DNA from: Bacteroidales bacterium
Lineage (GTDB): Bacteria > Bacteroidota > Bacteroidia > Bacteroidales > PWNQ01
Assembly: GCA_021738505.1 (NCBI GenBank)
Contig: JAIPBW010000033.1
Coordinates: 1-36,304 of the forward strand
DNA length: 36,304 nt
Direction: 5' to 3'
Under the pieces are notes generated by a model that was not told the origin of the DNA, did not search any database, and saw only the letters and a list, made by a program, of their open reading frames with translations. Made by a program: the position numbers and the translations under genes. Below are positions 1 through 9,830 of this stretch, piece after piece; within the stretch, counting starts at the first letter, position 1, and each line of letters opens with the position of its first letter.

Positions 1-3000
1 CATCCACAATTTCGCCATTATCGTTTGTCAACCAATGGCCGGTTGATGTACTTGATGACACACCATTATCAGCAGCTACATAAAAATTGTTTGTCGGATC
101 ATCGCTGCTAGCACCATAAGTAGCAAGAACGATCACTTCTCCTGCATCAAGGGTGATATCCGGAAGATTATAACTAAAATCACCACTTCCTTCTCTGTGG
201 TGGGTATACCCATCTAAAGAAACAGGGGCAGAACCTAAGTTTGTGATCTCTACAAAGTCATCACCATCCAACCAGGATGGCTCAGGACTTGTAGCGCCAT
301 CACCGAATAATTGATATTGCGTTACTTCTGTGATTACTAGCTGACCTGAAGCAGCTGATGCTTCTACATAATAATTGGTAGTATCATAAAGTACAGGCGT
401 TGTAAAATATTTACCTATGCCAATATGATTACTGGTGGAATCATTCTCATACCAATAAAGAGTATCATTGGATGTTGCCGTCAATGTAACAGAATAACCA
501 TAAATGCTTGTTGTGTCATGCGCAATTGGGGCTGCAGGTGTATACAAGGAGTGAATCGTATCCGTCATGATCGTATCATTGTAGTTCAATGTGTCATTGG
601 TCAGGGATACATAAGACTCAACGATATAAGAAGTATCTCCGGTAGAAACACCGCTTAAGTCAGCCATTGTATTGAATGTATAGCTAACGGTATCAAATGG
701 ATAAATAACGTTTGGTACATTCTCCGGAGAGATGTAGGCATTGTTATCTACTTTAAAGGTTGCAGTAAGTCCGCCGTCTATGGTATCCTGTCCAAGGTTG
801 ACAATGTCAATGGTAACGGGTTCCATACCAAGGTTACAACCTGAAGGTACGGCAATATCTGAAATACCGGCATTGAAATCCGGAGTAACAACGTTTACAT
901 GAACGGAGTCGCGTGGGCTTACACATGTGCTGCCTGCCCCTACAAATCGTGTATTGGGACGTTCAGATTGGAAGGTACCATTGGCTGCAGGGAATGAATT
1001 ATCCTGATAATTATATTTAACCTTATCTCCGGTAACAGCTGTAGATTGCCATTGCGGATAACCACTACTCCAACTACCATCATGATTTTCAACATATATA
1101 AGTAAATGATCATTTCCATTGTAGTCAAATGGTGTGTCAAGTGCTATGTTTTTCCAGCCATTACCATCGTAAGTCAAATCACCCTGGAAAACATAATCCA
1201 TAGTGGAAGGATCCGGTTTCGCTGCTGAAGCAAATTCTGAATTTGAGATATGAGCGATATAAATCCGTTGATCAATCATATCATAATTTGACGGTGTATT
1301 GTCTACATAAAATCCAATAGTGTCAATAGGTCCACTTGAAGCTATTTCAGAGGCTTCAAAAATCATCGCACTCCAGCTATAGTCATAGTATCCATAGGCC
1401 GGAGTATAATTTTGAGTCGCTGTTCCCTGTCCGACAGACACATTAAGATCATCACTATTGATTGCCTGGAACCAGAATGTAGTATCTGAATATAATACAT
1501 CAGTCTGTAATGTATCTCCTTTATAAAAAGCATTAGAAGATGTATCCTGATAGAACCAGTGAATAGGGGCTGTAGCGTCTCCTGTTAAAGTAACAGGTGA
1601 ACCAATACCTAGTGTAACATCATCAACAATAGGTGTTGCCGGTGTATGCATGGATTCCGTTTCCACATAATTTGTATCGTTATAAGCTACATTGTCATTA
1701 GGTATTTCAACCCAGGCTGCAATATTGTAGATACTGTCAAATGTGGTTACGCTTAAATCAACCAAATCAGCAAATTCAAAGGTAATGGAGTCATTGGGCA
1801 GAATCTGGCTGGTTACCGATTCCGTTACCAGTGTGGTTCCATCAACCTGGTATTTTGCATCAAAACCGGGATCAATCGTATCAATACCCATGTTTTTGAT
1901 GGTAATGCGTATGGTATCCTCGGTCAGGTTACAACCGGAAGCCAGATCATCCACATGAGTTACTTTACCATCAATAACCGGTGTAGCAAAGAGACCTTTG
2001 CAACTTTGATCATTAGTTTGGTTACTATCGGCGGAAAGTACAGTAGTAGCACATAGTTGATAGTTTCCTGCCGGAGAAACAAAAGTATCCAGCGGAATGG
2101 TATCTGTATGTCCATAAGGCAGAATAGTGTCGCCTGTGATTTGCTTTGTTACCGGTGTTCCACCATCTACGGTATAATCAATAGCATAATTAGCGATGGT
2201 GTCTGTACCAATGTTGATAACAACAGCATGTGGAGCAATGCTATCAAATTCTGTAATCGTAGCCGGTAAATTGATAATATTGGCAATACCAATATCTTCC
2301 GGCAGAAGATCAACTTCATGAGCTCCTATGGTTGTTACCATGGATCCCCGCTGTTTTCCGTCAATATCGGTCGTTACAGCGGATAGCGCTGTGCCTTTGC
2401 CGGCAAATGTTTTATCCGTTAAATGAAGGTCTGTACTTGAAACAAAGTTTGGAAGCAATTCGTGAGAGTTGGCATCCATACCAGTTTCCACTTGTAACGC
2501 AGAAAGATCGGCTATAGCTATTCCGTCCCAATCGATAAAGTTAGATGATTCGGAGTAATAATTATTGTAATCCATCTGAGTTACTCCATCATCGTCTTCA
2601 CTTGCAACAGCATAACCAACAGAATCCCTGAAAATATTATTGACAATACGAACAGGACTATCGCCATTATCTACATCCAAATACAAAGCACTTGACTGAT
2701 CACTGCCTCCGGTAATATTAACCGTGTTGTAATAGGCATCCGTGTAGGGACTATTATCCAGTTGCAAACCAATATTTTCCTCGCTACCTCCGGTAATAGC
2801 AATAAAGTTATTGGCGACTAAATTGTGATAGGCATTGGTTCCCTCACAATATAATATGTTAATACCAATCATTTGAGCAGTACCATTATGTGCAATCTTG
2901 TTATTTAACACATGGATACGGTCAGCATTATTGAATTCCATTGCGTAAGCAGCATTCCAGGAAGAATACGTAGTGTTCGTAATAAGTGTATTATTTAATA

Positions 3001-6000
3001 CAAAACCGGAGTCTTGATTTTCAAACACAATACCACCCTCATAGAAATTTTCAAGGAAATTGCCTTCAATAATATTTCCAAGATTTTCATCACCTATATT
3101 TCCATCAAGGAAAATACTTTGGTTCCCGTTGATGATAGAATTATTATGAATAACATTGAAATTCACTCCTGAACTATTTGAAGAATATACCGGAACAGCA
3201 TCACTACCGGTTCCAGCAGCCTCAATAACATTGTTCAGAATTTTGTTATTGTGACTTTGAGCCTCTAAGGTGATTACCTGGGCATCATTAGCATCCAATC
3301 CTTTAATGGTCATATGGCTAATTGTAATGTATTTGGAGCTGTCTAGTTTAATGGTATGTTCATTTGAAGAACTGCCGGAATATTCGACTACGACATCAGT
3401 GCTATCCCCGCTCATGGAGGTGAATGTTACTGTGTTAGCCGAGTCAACTCCCATAATAGGCGTAAGGTGCAGCTGTTCATTATAAACACCGCTATCAGCC
3501 TGGAACGTAACACTACTACAAATACCGGCATTGTTAAGTGCATTCACAGCATCCGTAAATGACGGATAGTCATATACATTTCCACCGGTTGTATCGCCAA
3601 TGGTGTATGTACCGTGTAAGCAAGCCGTAAATTTAGTAGTCAAAGTATCGTTACTGTTGATTGTATCGGCTGTGCCATTTGGCTGGCTTGTCCAGAATCT
3701 TATGTCATGACCGCCACCTGTAAAAGAAGCTGTATCAATACGGATGGTATCGGTATCTTTATAATTGATATTGCCGCTCCAGCTATAGGTTTTCTGGTGT
3801 ACACCATCCAGTTCCCAGCTAATATCCAGGGATGTAAGCGGATCAACAGCATAGTTCTTTACTTCTACATCAATATACTGCTGGCTCCCTTCCTGTACTG
3901 CAGAAGCCGGACTTATCATAGCCACAGGGCCTGCATCTTCCGTAGGAATTCCGGTGACATTAACAGTGACTGGTACGCGGGGGCTTGGACAACCCAAGGA
4001 TTTTCCTACCAGGCGAATATTGGGTCGGTTCGAAGTAAAAGACCCATCTGTTGTAGGCATACTACCATCCTGATAATCATATTTTACCTTGTTCCCGCTA
4101 ACTAACGAAGAACGCCACTCAGGATAACCACTACTCCAACTTCCATTATGATTTTCAAAATACACAACCAAGTGATCACTTCCATTGTAGTCAAATGGTG
4201 TATCGAGTGCTATGTTTTTCCATCCACTACCATCGTACATCAAATCTCCCTGAAAAACATAATCCATGGTGGAAGGATCCGGTTTAGCTGTTGAAGTAAA
4301 TTCTGAATTTGAAATATGTGCAATATAAATCCGTTGGTCCAACATTTCAAAATTTGAAGGTGAATTATCAACGTAAAAACCAATTGTATCTAAAATTGCT
4401 GCACCTGAAAGTTCTGAAGCATTAATAATCTGTGCACTCCAACCATATTCATAATAACCATAAGCCGGCACATAATTTTGTGTATTTGTTCCATTACCGA
4501 TTATATTAACGAAATTACTAATACTCCTGGCTTCAACCCAGAAATCAGTAGTATCATATAAAGGTGGAGTTGTAAAATACTTCCCCTTAGCAATATCGTT
4601 GGAGCTGGTATCGGTTTCGTACCAAACAAGCGTATCATTCGATGTTGCTGTAATGGTAACCGAGTCTCCGTAGTTCGTAGAATAGTTTGATGCTGTCGGG
4701 GCCGGTGGTTGATACTGTGAAAGTACACTTGTCGCAGCCGAGTCATTTTGCGGAACAGGGTCACTGCTGTGATCTGTCCAGGCCTTAAACTCAAATGTAG
4801 AGTCCTTCATGTAGGGGCTCATATCCAGATCCACCGTGGCTGAAAATGTATATTCCAGAGTGTCGCCTGCATTAATGGTTGTATTAACCGTTTCGGTGAC
4901 TGTTGTGGAATCGTTTAATAAAAGATAGGAAGCATCAAAACTGTTGATATTTGATGTTCCGATGTTTTTCACTTTTAACGTGATATCTTCAGCAGAAGAA
5001 AGCCCGCAGCTGTTTTGCGGTCCATAAACTTCCAAAACAGCCAGATCATAAGGAGATGCGTCAAATTCATCAGCTCCCATATCGGGATTGGTTGCATCAC
5101 GGCTGTCACCATCAATATCATCGGTGATGCCTGAGATTGGCGTTCCTAAGTTGTTTAAGAAGTTATTGGCAATATGCAGATCGGTTGTATCCGTAAAATA
5201 GGGGTCATATTGAACAGAATTGTTTTCCTGCCCAGTCATGGACTGGAATGAAGCAAAATCATCCACATCACTTCCGTTAAACTGGCCGAAAAGATTGCTT
5301 CCGGTTTGATAATAGTTGTTGTAATCATGATCAAACCCGGCCGTATCAATATTTTGGGTATAAATAATATGACCTTCCGTATTATTGGCAAAAATATTGT
5401 TCTTGATGGTCAGGTACCTTGTTTCACCTGCTGTATTGTCATACAGGCAAAGCGGTGTAGCTAACTCATCCGCACCAATCGTCCGGAAAGTATTATAATA
5501 ATAATCAATAAAGCGGGATTCTATATTGATGAGCCCGGCTGAAATAGTAGTGGACCCGGCAACACCTCTCACCGTTGCCATGTTGTTATAAACCTGTGCA
5601 TGATTAAGCGAGTCTCCTATGGAAGATTCTACTCTTATACCATATCCGATAATGGAAGAAGCAGCATATACTTCGTTATAGGCAATTTCAAAGGTGCCGT
5701 TTGCATTGACAACCTGTATGCCATTAAAGCTGTTATGCATGGAATTTGTTTCCACCCGGTTGTTTTTGATTTCCGGTGCGTTGGCTCCGTTAATCCGGGC
5801 TCCAATGGACCATTGGTTTATAAACTCGTTATTGGTTACGGTCACATTGTTGATTCCGTTTCCGGAGATATTTAGTCCATGAGTTCCTCCCTGGAGGTAG
5901 TTATTGGTAAATGTAAAACCATTTCCGATGCTATCTTCTACGATAACCAGGGCTGAGTCAGCAGCGGAAGTTCCACCTGATAAATCAACACCTTCGAAGC

Positions 6001-8191
6001 GGTTATTGGTAAGACTAATATTGTCAGCACCGCTGTTCATAGCAAACACGCGCGGCCAGGTATTGTCCTGGGATTTGAAGGTCATATCCTTGAATGTAAT
6101 ATACGATGTCCCTTCCAGTTTTACCACGTGGTTTTCGCCGGCATTAGCGGCAGTATATTGCAAAGTAACATCACTGGAGTCGCCGGTGGCAGACTGGAAA
6201 GTGATGGTATTGGTAGCTGAAGCCCCGTTAATATCGGATAGAGTAATTTGTTCGCTATATGTTCCTGCAGCTACGTTGAAGGTAACTGCACCGTCGATAC
6301 CGCATTGGTTAAGTGCCAGGGCGGCATCTGTAAATGTAGCGTAATCGGGGCTGGTGCCTCCGATTGTATACGTGCCGCTTAAAAGGTTATCACAGCCATA
6401 AAAGCTGAAATGCATGGTATCGTTGGAAATATTAAAATCTACCGTGTCGTTGGGATTTGCCGTCCATACTTTCAGATTATGAGCACCCGAACTTACGGAT
6501 TCCGTTCCCAACGTAATTTCGGAAGATAAACTATCCGGTTCAAGTGTGCCGGTCCAGTTGTAGGTTGATTTGGCCGTTCCATCCACTTCCCAATCTATAT
6601 CAACCTGATTTAGGTTGACATCTCCGTTGTTCTGAAATTTAACTTTTACATCAAAATTGCTATTGGAAACAACTCCGCCTGTTGGGTTTGTGATCTCAGC
6701 TAGCCCGGCATCCGGGTAATTAAGTTGTGTCTCTCCGACCATAACGGCATCTACTGACATATCACTATTATAGCTACTTCCGGTAATGCCGCGAAAGCGG
6801 ATTTTTGTAGCAGCGTCTTTATATGAGGTCAGGTCAATTGTTACTTTTGTCCATGGAGCACCATTTGAACTGTGTTGCTGCCCCGTTTTACTCCAAACGC
6901 TTTGTTGCCAGGTGGAACCATCATAGACGTCTACATTCAGAGTACCCATATCATCTCCATACATGTGATAGTAAAAAACTAAGTAAGGAGTGTTTGAATT
7001 ACTAAGATTGATAGCAGGCGAAGTAAGTTCTGCAGTGGCATTTGAGCCAATACCAGCATAGGATGCTTCAGTGTATACATATCCGCTTCCTTCGTAAGGG
7101 CCATCAGGGCCTGTACTACCTGAAGTAGTGCTTCCGGTCTCATGGGCCCAGGGTTCTTGCGTATTATTATCCCAATTACCGGGTACGCCTCCACCATTAA
7201 AACCTTCAGCTAAGAAAAGAGATTTTAAAGGTGAGGGTAAAGATAAAGACTTTAAATAATAGGAATAGTTATTGCTGGTACCGTGGTTTTGTGCAGCGGC
7301 ATCATCAATAGCTTCTACGAAATAGGTAACTGTACGGCCAAAACCTGGAAAAGGGATATCAGCTTGAAAGGTGTCCGCCTGAAAATTGGTCATTCCAAGC
7401 GTATCGGTTAAGGTACCGTTAATGTAATAAACCACAAATGCTGTATCTACATTTGAGTCATCATCGGTAATTTTTGCTTTAATGGTCTGTGCGCTGGAAG
7501 ATGTCACGGTATCCTGAATGATGGGCGGAATCATGACAATTTCCGGGGGTACCATCTCGGAAGTGGCAGCACCTATTTTGATGTTATCCAGAAACCAAGC
7601 GTAGTCATCAACAGAACTTGGATTAAATCCATAATCAATTAAAGAAAACCTGATTTTGACATTGGATTGGTCCGCCGCAATGGAGGAAATATTGAAAGTT
7701 TCATGTTTCCACCATGAACTTTGAGGTATTGTATTCGATGGGGATTGTTTATACCAATCATTGGGATAAGCACCTACATTAAATATATTTCCATTGTCCC
7801 CGAATTTTGTAGATGGCCCCATATAATGGGTCGAGTCTAATCTTGTCCAACTAGCCCCATTATCAATAGAAACTTCAACAATTGCCGTATCCACTGCCTG
7901 TATCTTGGCAATATGATCAAAATCAAGCGTAACGAAGGCATTTCCTGTAGTAGAAAAAGCATTCGTTGTCAGGGTTATTGTGTCATTTGGAGAACATACT
8001 GCCGAGTCGGACTGTAGTCCGCCTGCAGCCAGATCTGTAGATATTCCCCAGGTATTTGTCCCCGATGAGGAATAAGTCGTCACACTATCGGCTCCTGAGG
8101 GTTGTTCAAAGCCTTCATGGAACACCACGTTCTGGGCGCCAAGAAAACTAAACAACATTAAACTAAGAAATAGGAGTGTAAATTTCTTCAT
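1..8191 (-). CDS. Giant secreted modular surface protein (beta-helix/CARDB/Ig/LTD), C-terminus beyond window
   Basis: An open reading frame runs from ATG at 8191 to the left edge: 2,730 codons without a stop, and the end of the protein is not in the window. Residues 1-20 look like a signal peptide (MKK, hydrophobic core, LGAQ). Modules I recognise, by rough residue: choice-of-anchor-J/MAM-like 21-190; Fn3-like about 215-320; MAM-like 326-486; CARDB-like 490-590; right-handed beta-helix 604-1034 (many NN and ITxNN turns, ending in DIDGDSRD...DMGADEF); CARDB 1041-1144; Ig-like 1155-1218; jelly-roll-like module 1229-1394; CARDB 1411-1525; second beta-helix 1528-1968; two CARDB units to about 2180; Ig-like; second jelly-roll-like module 2252-2417; CARDB; Ig-like; then a lamin-tail domain (ITEV...DFVEITNLGS) at the edge. 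Such proteins in Bacteroidota are normally T9SS cargo, but the sorting domain would lie outside the window, so this is inferred. Likely adhesin or surface structural protein; function unknown. Confidence 0.93.
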   Translation of the reverse strand, partial: MKKFTLLFLSLMLFSFLGAQNVVFHEGFEQPSGADSVTTYSSSGTNTWGISTDLAAGGLQSDSAVCSPNDTITLTTNAFSTTGNAFVTLDFDHIAKIQAVDTAIVEVSIDNGASWTRLDSTHYMGPSTKFGDNGNIFNVGAYPNDWYKQSPSNTIPQSSWWKHETFNISSIAADQSNVKIRFSLIDYGFNPSSVDDYAWFLDNIKIGAATSEMVPPEIVMIPPIIQDTVTSSSAQTIKAKITDDDSNVDTAFVVYYINGTLTDTLGMTNFQADTFQADIPFPGFGRTVTYFVEAIDDAAAQNHGTSNNYSYYLKSLSLPSPLKSLFLAEGFNGGGVPGNWDNNTQEPWAHETGSTTSGSTGPDGPYEGSGYVYTEASYAGIGSNATAELTSPAINLSNSNTPYLVFYYHMYGDDMGTLNVDVYDGSTWQQSVWSKTGQQHSSNGAPWTKVTIDLTSYKDAATKIRFRGITGSSYNSDMSVDAVMVGETQLNYPDAGLAEITNPTGGVVSNSNFDVKVKFQNNGDVNLNQVDIDWEVDGTAKSTYNWTGTLEPDSLSSEITLGTESVSSGAHNLKVWTANPNDTVDFNISNDTMHFSFYGCDNLLSGTYTIGGTSPDYATFTDAALALNQCGIDGAVTFNVAAGTYSEQITLSDINGASATNTITFQSATGDSSDVTLQYTAANAGENHVVKLEGTSYITFKDMTFKSQDNTWPRVFAMNSGADNISLTNNRFEGVDLSGGTSAADSALVIVEDSIGNGFTFTNNYLQGGTHGLNISGNGINNVTVTNNEFINQWSIGARINGANAPEIKNNRVETNSMHNSFNGIQVVNANGTFEIAYNEVYAASSIIGYGIRVESSIGDSLNHAQVYNNMATVRGVAGSTTISAGLINIESRFIDYYYNTFRTIGADELATPLCLYDNTAGETRYLTIKNNIFANNTEGHIIYTQNIDTAGFDHDYNNYYQTGSNLFGQFNGSDVDDFASFQSMTGQENNSVQYDPYFTDTTDLHIANNFLNNLGTPISGITDDIDGDSRDATNPDMGADEFDASPYDLAVLEVYGPQNSCGLSSAEDITLKVKNIGTSNINSFDASYLLLNDSTTVTETVNTTINAGDTLEYTFSATVDLDMSPYMKDSTFEFKAWTDHSSDPVPQNDSAATSVLSQYQPPAPTASNYSTNYGDSVTITATSNDTLVWYETDTSSNDIAKGKYFTTPPLYDTTDFWVEARSISNFVNIIGNGTNTQNYVPAYGYYEYGWSAQIINASELSGAAILDTIGFYVDNSPSNFEMLDQRIYIAHISNSEFTSTAKPDPSTMDYVFQGDLMYDGSGWKNIALDTPFDYNGSDHLVVYFENHNGSWSSGYPEWRSSLVSGNKVKYDYQDGSMPTTDGSFTSNRPNIRLVGKSLGCPSPRVPVTVNVTGIPTEDAGPVAMISPASAVQEGSQQYIDVEVKNYAVDPLTSLDISWELDGVHQKTYSWSGNINYKDTDTIRIDTASFTGGGHDIRFWTSQPNGTADTINSNDTLTTKFTACLHGTYTIGDTTGGNVYDYPSFTDAVNALNNAGICSSVTFQADSGVYNEQLHLTPIMGVDSANTVTFTSMSGDSTDVVVEYSGSSSNEHTIKLDSSKYITISHMTIKGLDANDAQVITLEAQSHNNKILNNVIEAAGTGSDAVPVYSSNSSGVNFNVIHNNSIINGNQSIFLDGNIGDENLGNIIEGNFLENFYEGGIVFENQDSGFVLNNTLITNTTYSSWNAAYAMEFNNADRIHVLNNKIAHNGTAQMIGINILYCEGTNAYHNLVANNFIAITGGSEENIGLQLDNSPYTDAYYNTVNITGGSDQSSALYLDVDNGDSPVRIVNNIFRDSVGYAVASEDDDGVTQMDYNNYYSESSNFIDWDGIAIADLSALQVETGMDANSHELLPNFVSSTDLHLTDKTFAGKGTALSAVTTDIDGKQRGSMVTTIGAHEVDLLPEDIGIANIINLPATITEFDSIAPHAVVINIGTDTIANYAIDYTVDGGTPVTKQITGDTILPYGHTDTIPLDTFVSPAGNYQLCATTVLSADSNQTNDQSCKGLFATPVIDGKVTHVDDLASGCNLTEDTIRITIKNMGIDTIDPGFDAKYQVDGTTLVTESVTSQILPNDSITFEFADLVDLSVTTFDSIYNIAAWVEIPNDNVAYNDTNYVETESMHTPATPIVDDVTLGIGSPVTLTGDATAPIHWFYQDTSSNAFYKGDTLQTDVLYSDTTFWFQAINSDDLNVSVGQGTATQNYTPAYGYYDYSWSAMIFEASEIASSGPIDTIGFYVDNTPSNYDMIDQRIYIAHISNSEFASAAKPDPSTMDYVFQGDLTYDGNGWKNIALDTPFDYNGNDHLLIYVENHDGSWSSGYPQWQSTAVTGDKVKYNYQDNSFPAANGTFQSERPNTRFVGAGSTCVSPRDSVHVNVVTPDFNAGISDIAVPSGCNLGMEPVTIDIVNLGQDTIDGGLTATFKVDNNAYISPENVPNVIYPFDTVSYTFNTMADLSGVSTGDTSYIVESYVSLTNDTLNYNDTIMTDTIHSLYTPAAPIAHDTTSIYGYSVTLTATSNDTLYWYENDSTSNHIGIGKYFTTPVLYDTTNYYVEASAASGQLVITEVTQYQLFGDGATSPEPSWLDGDDFVEITNLGSAPVSLDGYTHHREGSGDFSYNLPDITLDAGEVIVLATYGASSDDPTNNFYVAADNGVSSSTSTGHWLTNDNGEIVD
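943..1437 (-). repeat. Duplicated jelly-roll-like module, copy 2, inside the giant gene
   Basis: On the minus strand this encodes residues of about 2252-2417 of the giant protein. Shared blocks with copy 1 (4012-4505) include QRIYIAHISNSEF, KPDPSTMDYVFQGDL, WKNIALDTPFDYNG and SWSSGYP. The nucleotide sequences also match over long stretches. The two copies are about 3.07 kb apart, the same spacing as the surrounding CARDB and Ig units, so a multi-domain block was duplicated. Confidence 0.85.
4012..4505 (-). repeat. Duplicated jelly-roll-like module, copy 1, inside the giant gene
   Basis: It encodes residues of about 1229-1394 of the giant protein and is the partner of the copy at 943-1437. 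It follows an Ig-like unit (TATSNDTLVWYETD) and precedes a CARDB-like unit, the same order as the other copy. Modules of this look (ending GW..I.LDTPF.Y.G...L) are common in Bacteroidota surface proteins; I do not know a characterised function. Confidence 0.85.
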
Positions 8192-8221
8192 AATATTTCA
8201 ATTTTGTGATTTTATTTTGCA

Positions 8222-8229
8222 CAAATATA
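8222..8229 (-). promoter_or_regulatory. Bacteroidota -7 box for the giant surface protein
   Basis: The minus strand reads TATATTTG, a full match to the Bacteroidota -7 consensus TAnnTTTG, about 30 bases upstream of the ATG at 8191. A TTTG lies upstream but closer than the usual spacing. The sequence around it is almost pure A/T. Confidence 0.55.
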
Positions 8230-8413
8230 AAAATATTATAAAGCAAATAAAACAGATAATTGATTTTAATATCCGGTGTGCAGTACAAATACAAGAAAAT
8301 CAATTGCATATAATGTGATAAAATAATGTTAATGTAAAGTTAACGAATCTAATTGTTGTTAAAAAGAATGTTAATAACCCAAGGTGAAGTCATAAAATAT
8401 GTGATGTGTTGGA

Positions 8414-8444
8414 TAAAAAAAGGCCATCTGAAAGCAGATAGCCT
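8414..8444 (-). terminator. Rho-independent terminator of the alpha-oxoamine synthase gene
   Basis: On the minus strand, just after the stop codon of the gene at 8470-9720, AGGCTATCTG and CAGATGGCCT form a stem with one mismatch and a four-base loop (8421-8444), followed by a run of seven T. The layout fits termination of the lipid gene upstream of the giant gene's promoter, so the two minus-strand genes are probably separate transcripts. Confidence 0.85.
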
Positions 8445-8469
8445 AATGAAATCATGATAAAAACCTTTG

Positions 8470-9720
8470 CTATGTTGAAAACTTTGCGAATTCTTCTTTA
8501 GGGTATTCCTGATTTGTTAATTTTTCCTTCACTTTGGAAAAGGCGTCAATTGTTAACTCTATATCTTCATCATTGTGATCTGCAGTAGGTATTAATCGAA
8601 GCATGATAACCCCTTTAGGGACTACCGGATAAACCACAATGGATGTAAAGATGTTGAATTTTTCGCGCAGATCATAAGTAATATGTGTGGCCTCTGCTAA
8701 AGTACCTTTTAGAAAAACAGGAGTTACACAAGATTCTGTCACCCCAATATCAAATCCATTTTTGCGCAGTCCACTTTGTAATTTCTTCGTATTGTCCCAA
8801 AGTTTTTGTTTGTGTTCGGGTTGTGTACGGATCATGTCAAGGCGTTTGAGAGCTCCCAAAACCATGGGCATGGGCAGGGATTTGGCAAAAATTTGCGAGC
8901 GCATGTTATACATCAGGTAGGTAATTACTTTTTGATCGTTTGAAGCGATAAAAGCTCCTATTCCGGCCATTGCTTTAGCAAAGGTGCCAAAATACAAATC
9001 AATTTTGTCCTGCACTCCATAATGTTCACCGGTACCACTTCCTTTTTCCCCCATGGTTCCAAAACCATGTGCATCGTCAACCAGAATACGGAAATCATAC
9101 GTTTCTTTAAAGGCAGTGATTTTATCCAGGTGGCCTAAGTCACCAGCCATACCAAAAACACCTTCTGTGATGAGCAATATTCCGCCTCCGGTTTCTTTGG
9201 TAATCTTTGTAGCTCTTTGCAGTTGTTTTTCCAGTTTTTCCATATCGTTATGCGGATAAACAAAACGTTTCCCGATATGCAGACGCATTCCGTCGAGGAT
9301 ACAGGCGTGCGCTTCGGAATCGTAAACGATAACATCTTTACGGTCAACCAAAGCATCGATAATAGAAACGATACCCTGATAGCCATAATTTAAAAGGTAA
9401 GCCGCTTTTTTATCTACAAATTGGGCTAATTCATTTTCCAGCTGTTCGTGATATTTTGTTTGGCCGGACATTGCGCGGGCCCCCATTGGATAAGCCATGC
9501 CCCAGTCTCTGGCAGCTTCGGCATCTGCTTTTCTTACGTCAGGATGGTTGGCCAATCCAAGGTAGTTGTTGACACTCCAGACAATCTTTTCTTTGCCCTG
9601 AAACTTCATCCTGTTGCTAATGGGACCTTCCAGTTCCGGAAAAATATAATACCCATGAGCTTCTTCTGAGTAGCGTCCCAAAGACCCTAAATCCTGGTTG
9701 ATTTTATCAAATATGTCCAT
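8470..9720 (-). CDS. PLP-dependent alpha-oxoamine synthase (serine palmitoyltransferase or cysteate acyltransferase type)
   Basis: The 416-residue protein is an alpha-oxoamine synthase of fold type I. These enzymes condense an amino acid with an acyl thioester, releasing CO2. Visible hallmarks: the PLP-stacking His138 in YDSEAHACILDG, the PLP-binding DDAH (215-218) and the Schiff-base lysine Lys249 in GTFAKAMAGIGAF. It carries the ARxMSGQTxYHEQLE region typical of the family. Length suits serine palmitoyltransferase; 2-amino-3-ketobutyrate ligase and KbL/BioF are close relatives and often the automatic label. In Bacteroidota a related branch uses cysteate to make capnine, the base of sulfonolipids tied to gliding. 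The substrate cannot be decided by eye. No bioF partners (bioA/D/B) or tdh lie nearby, which argues against biotin or threonine use. It has its own promoter and terminator, so it is probably monocistronic. Confidence 0.88.
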   Translation of the reverse strand: MDIFDKINQDLGSLGRYSEEAHGYYIFPELEGPISNRMKFQGKEKIVWSVNNYLGLANHPDVRKADAEAARDWGMAYPMGARAMSGQTKYHEQLENELAQFVDKKAAYLLNYGYQGIVSIIDALVDRKDVIVYDSEAHACILDGMRLHIGKRFVYPHNDMEKLEKQLQRATKITKETGGGILLITEGVFGMAGDLGHLDKITAFKETYDFRILVDDAHGFGTMGEKGSGTGEHYGVQDKIDLYFGTFAKAMAGIGAFIASNDQKVITYLMYNMRSQIFAKSLPMPMVLGALKRLDMIRTQPEHKQKLWDNTKKLQSGLRKNGFDIGVTESCVTPVFLKGTLAEATHITYDLREKFNIFTSIVVYPVVPKGVIMLRLIPTADHNDEDIELTIDAFSKVKEKLTNQEYPKEEFAKFST

Positions 9721-9761
9721 GATTTTTCTTTTAGAATTTTATGACTTTTATTACTATTGCG

Positions 9762-9769
9762 CAAAAATA
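9762..9769 (-). promoter_or_regulatory. -7 box of the alpha-oxoamine synthase gene
   Basis: The minus strand reads TATTTTTG, matching TAnnTTTG, about 41 bases upstream of the ATG at 9720. It sits in the 110-base divergent region shared with the thioesterase gene. A clear -33 TTTG at standard spacing is not seen. Confidence 0.5.
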
Positions 9770-9830
9770 GCAATTAATCCCAATTTTAAAAGGGATGTTG
9801 TTTTACATTCTATAAAATATTTTAAACCTT

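Noticed and set aside
4501..4794. Minus-strand ORF of 97 codons and others inside the giant gene
   Set aside because: They are in other frames of the same strand as the real, longer coding frame.
425..7005. Several plus-strand ORFs of 60-146 codons (for example 3707-4105 and 5904-6344)
   Set aside because: They are antisense to the 2,730-codon minus-strand gene, have no recognisable motifs, and their composition is explained by the complementary strand.
9135..9386. ORF of 83 codons on the minus strand inside the oxoamine synthase gene
   Set aside because: A shifted frame of the same strand as a gene with complete catalytic motifs.
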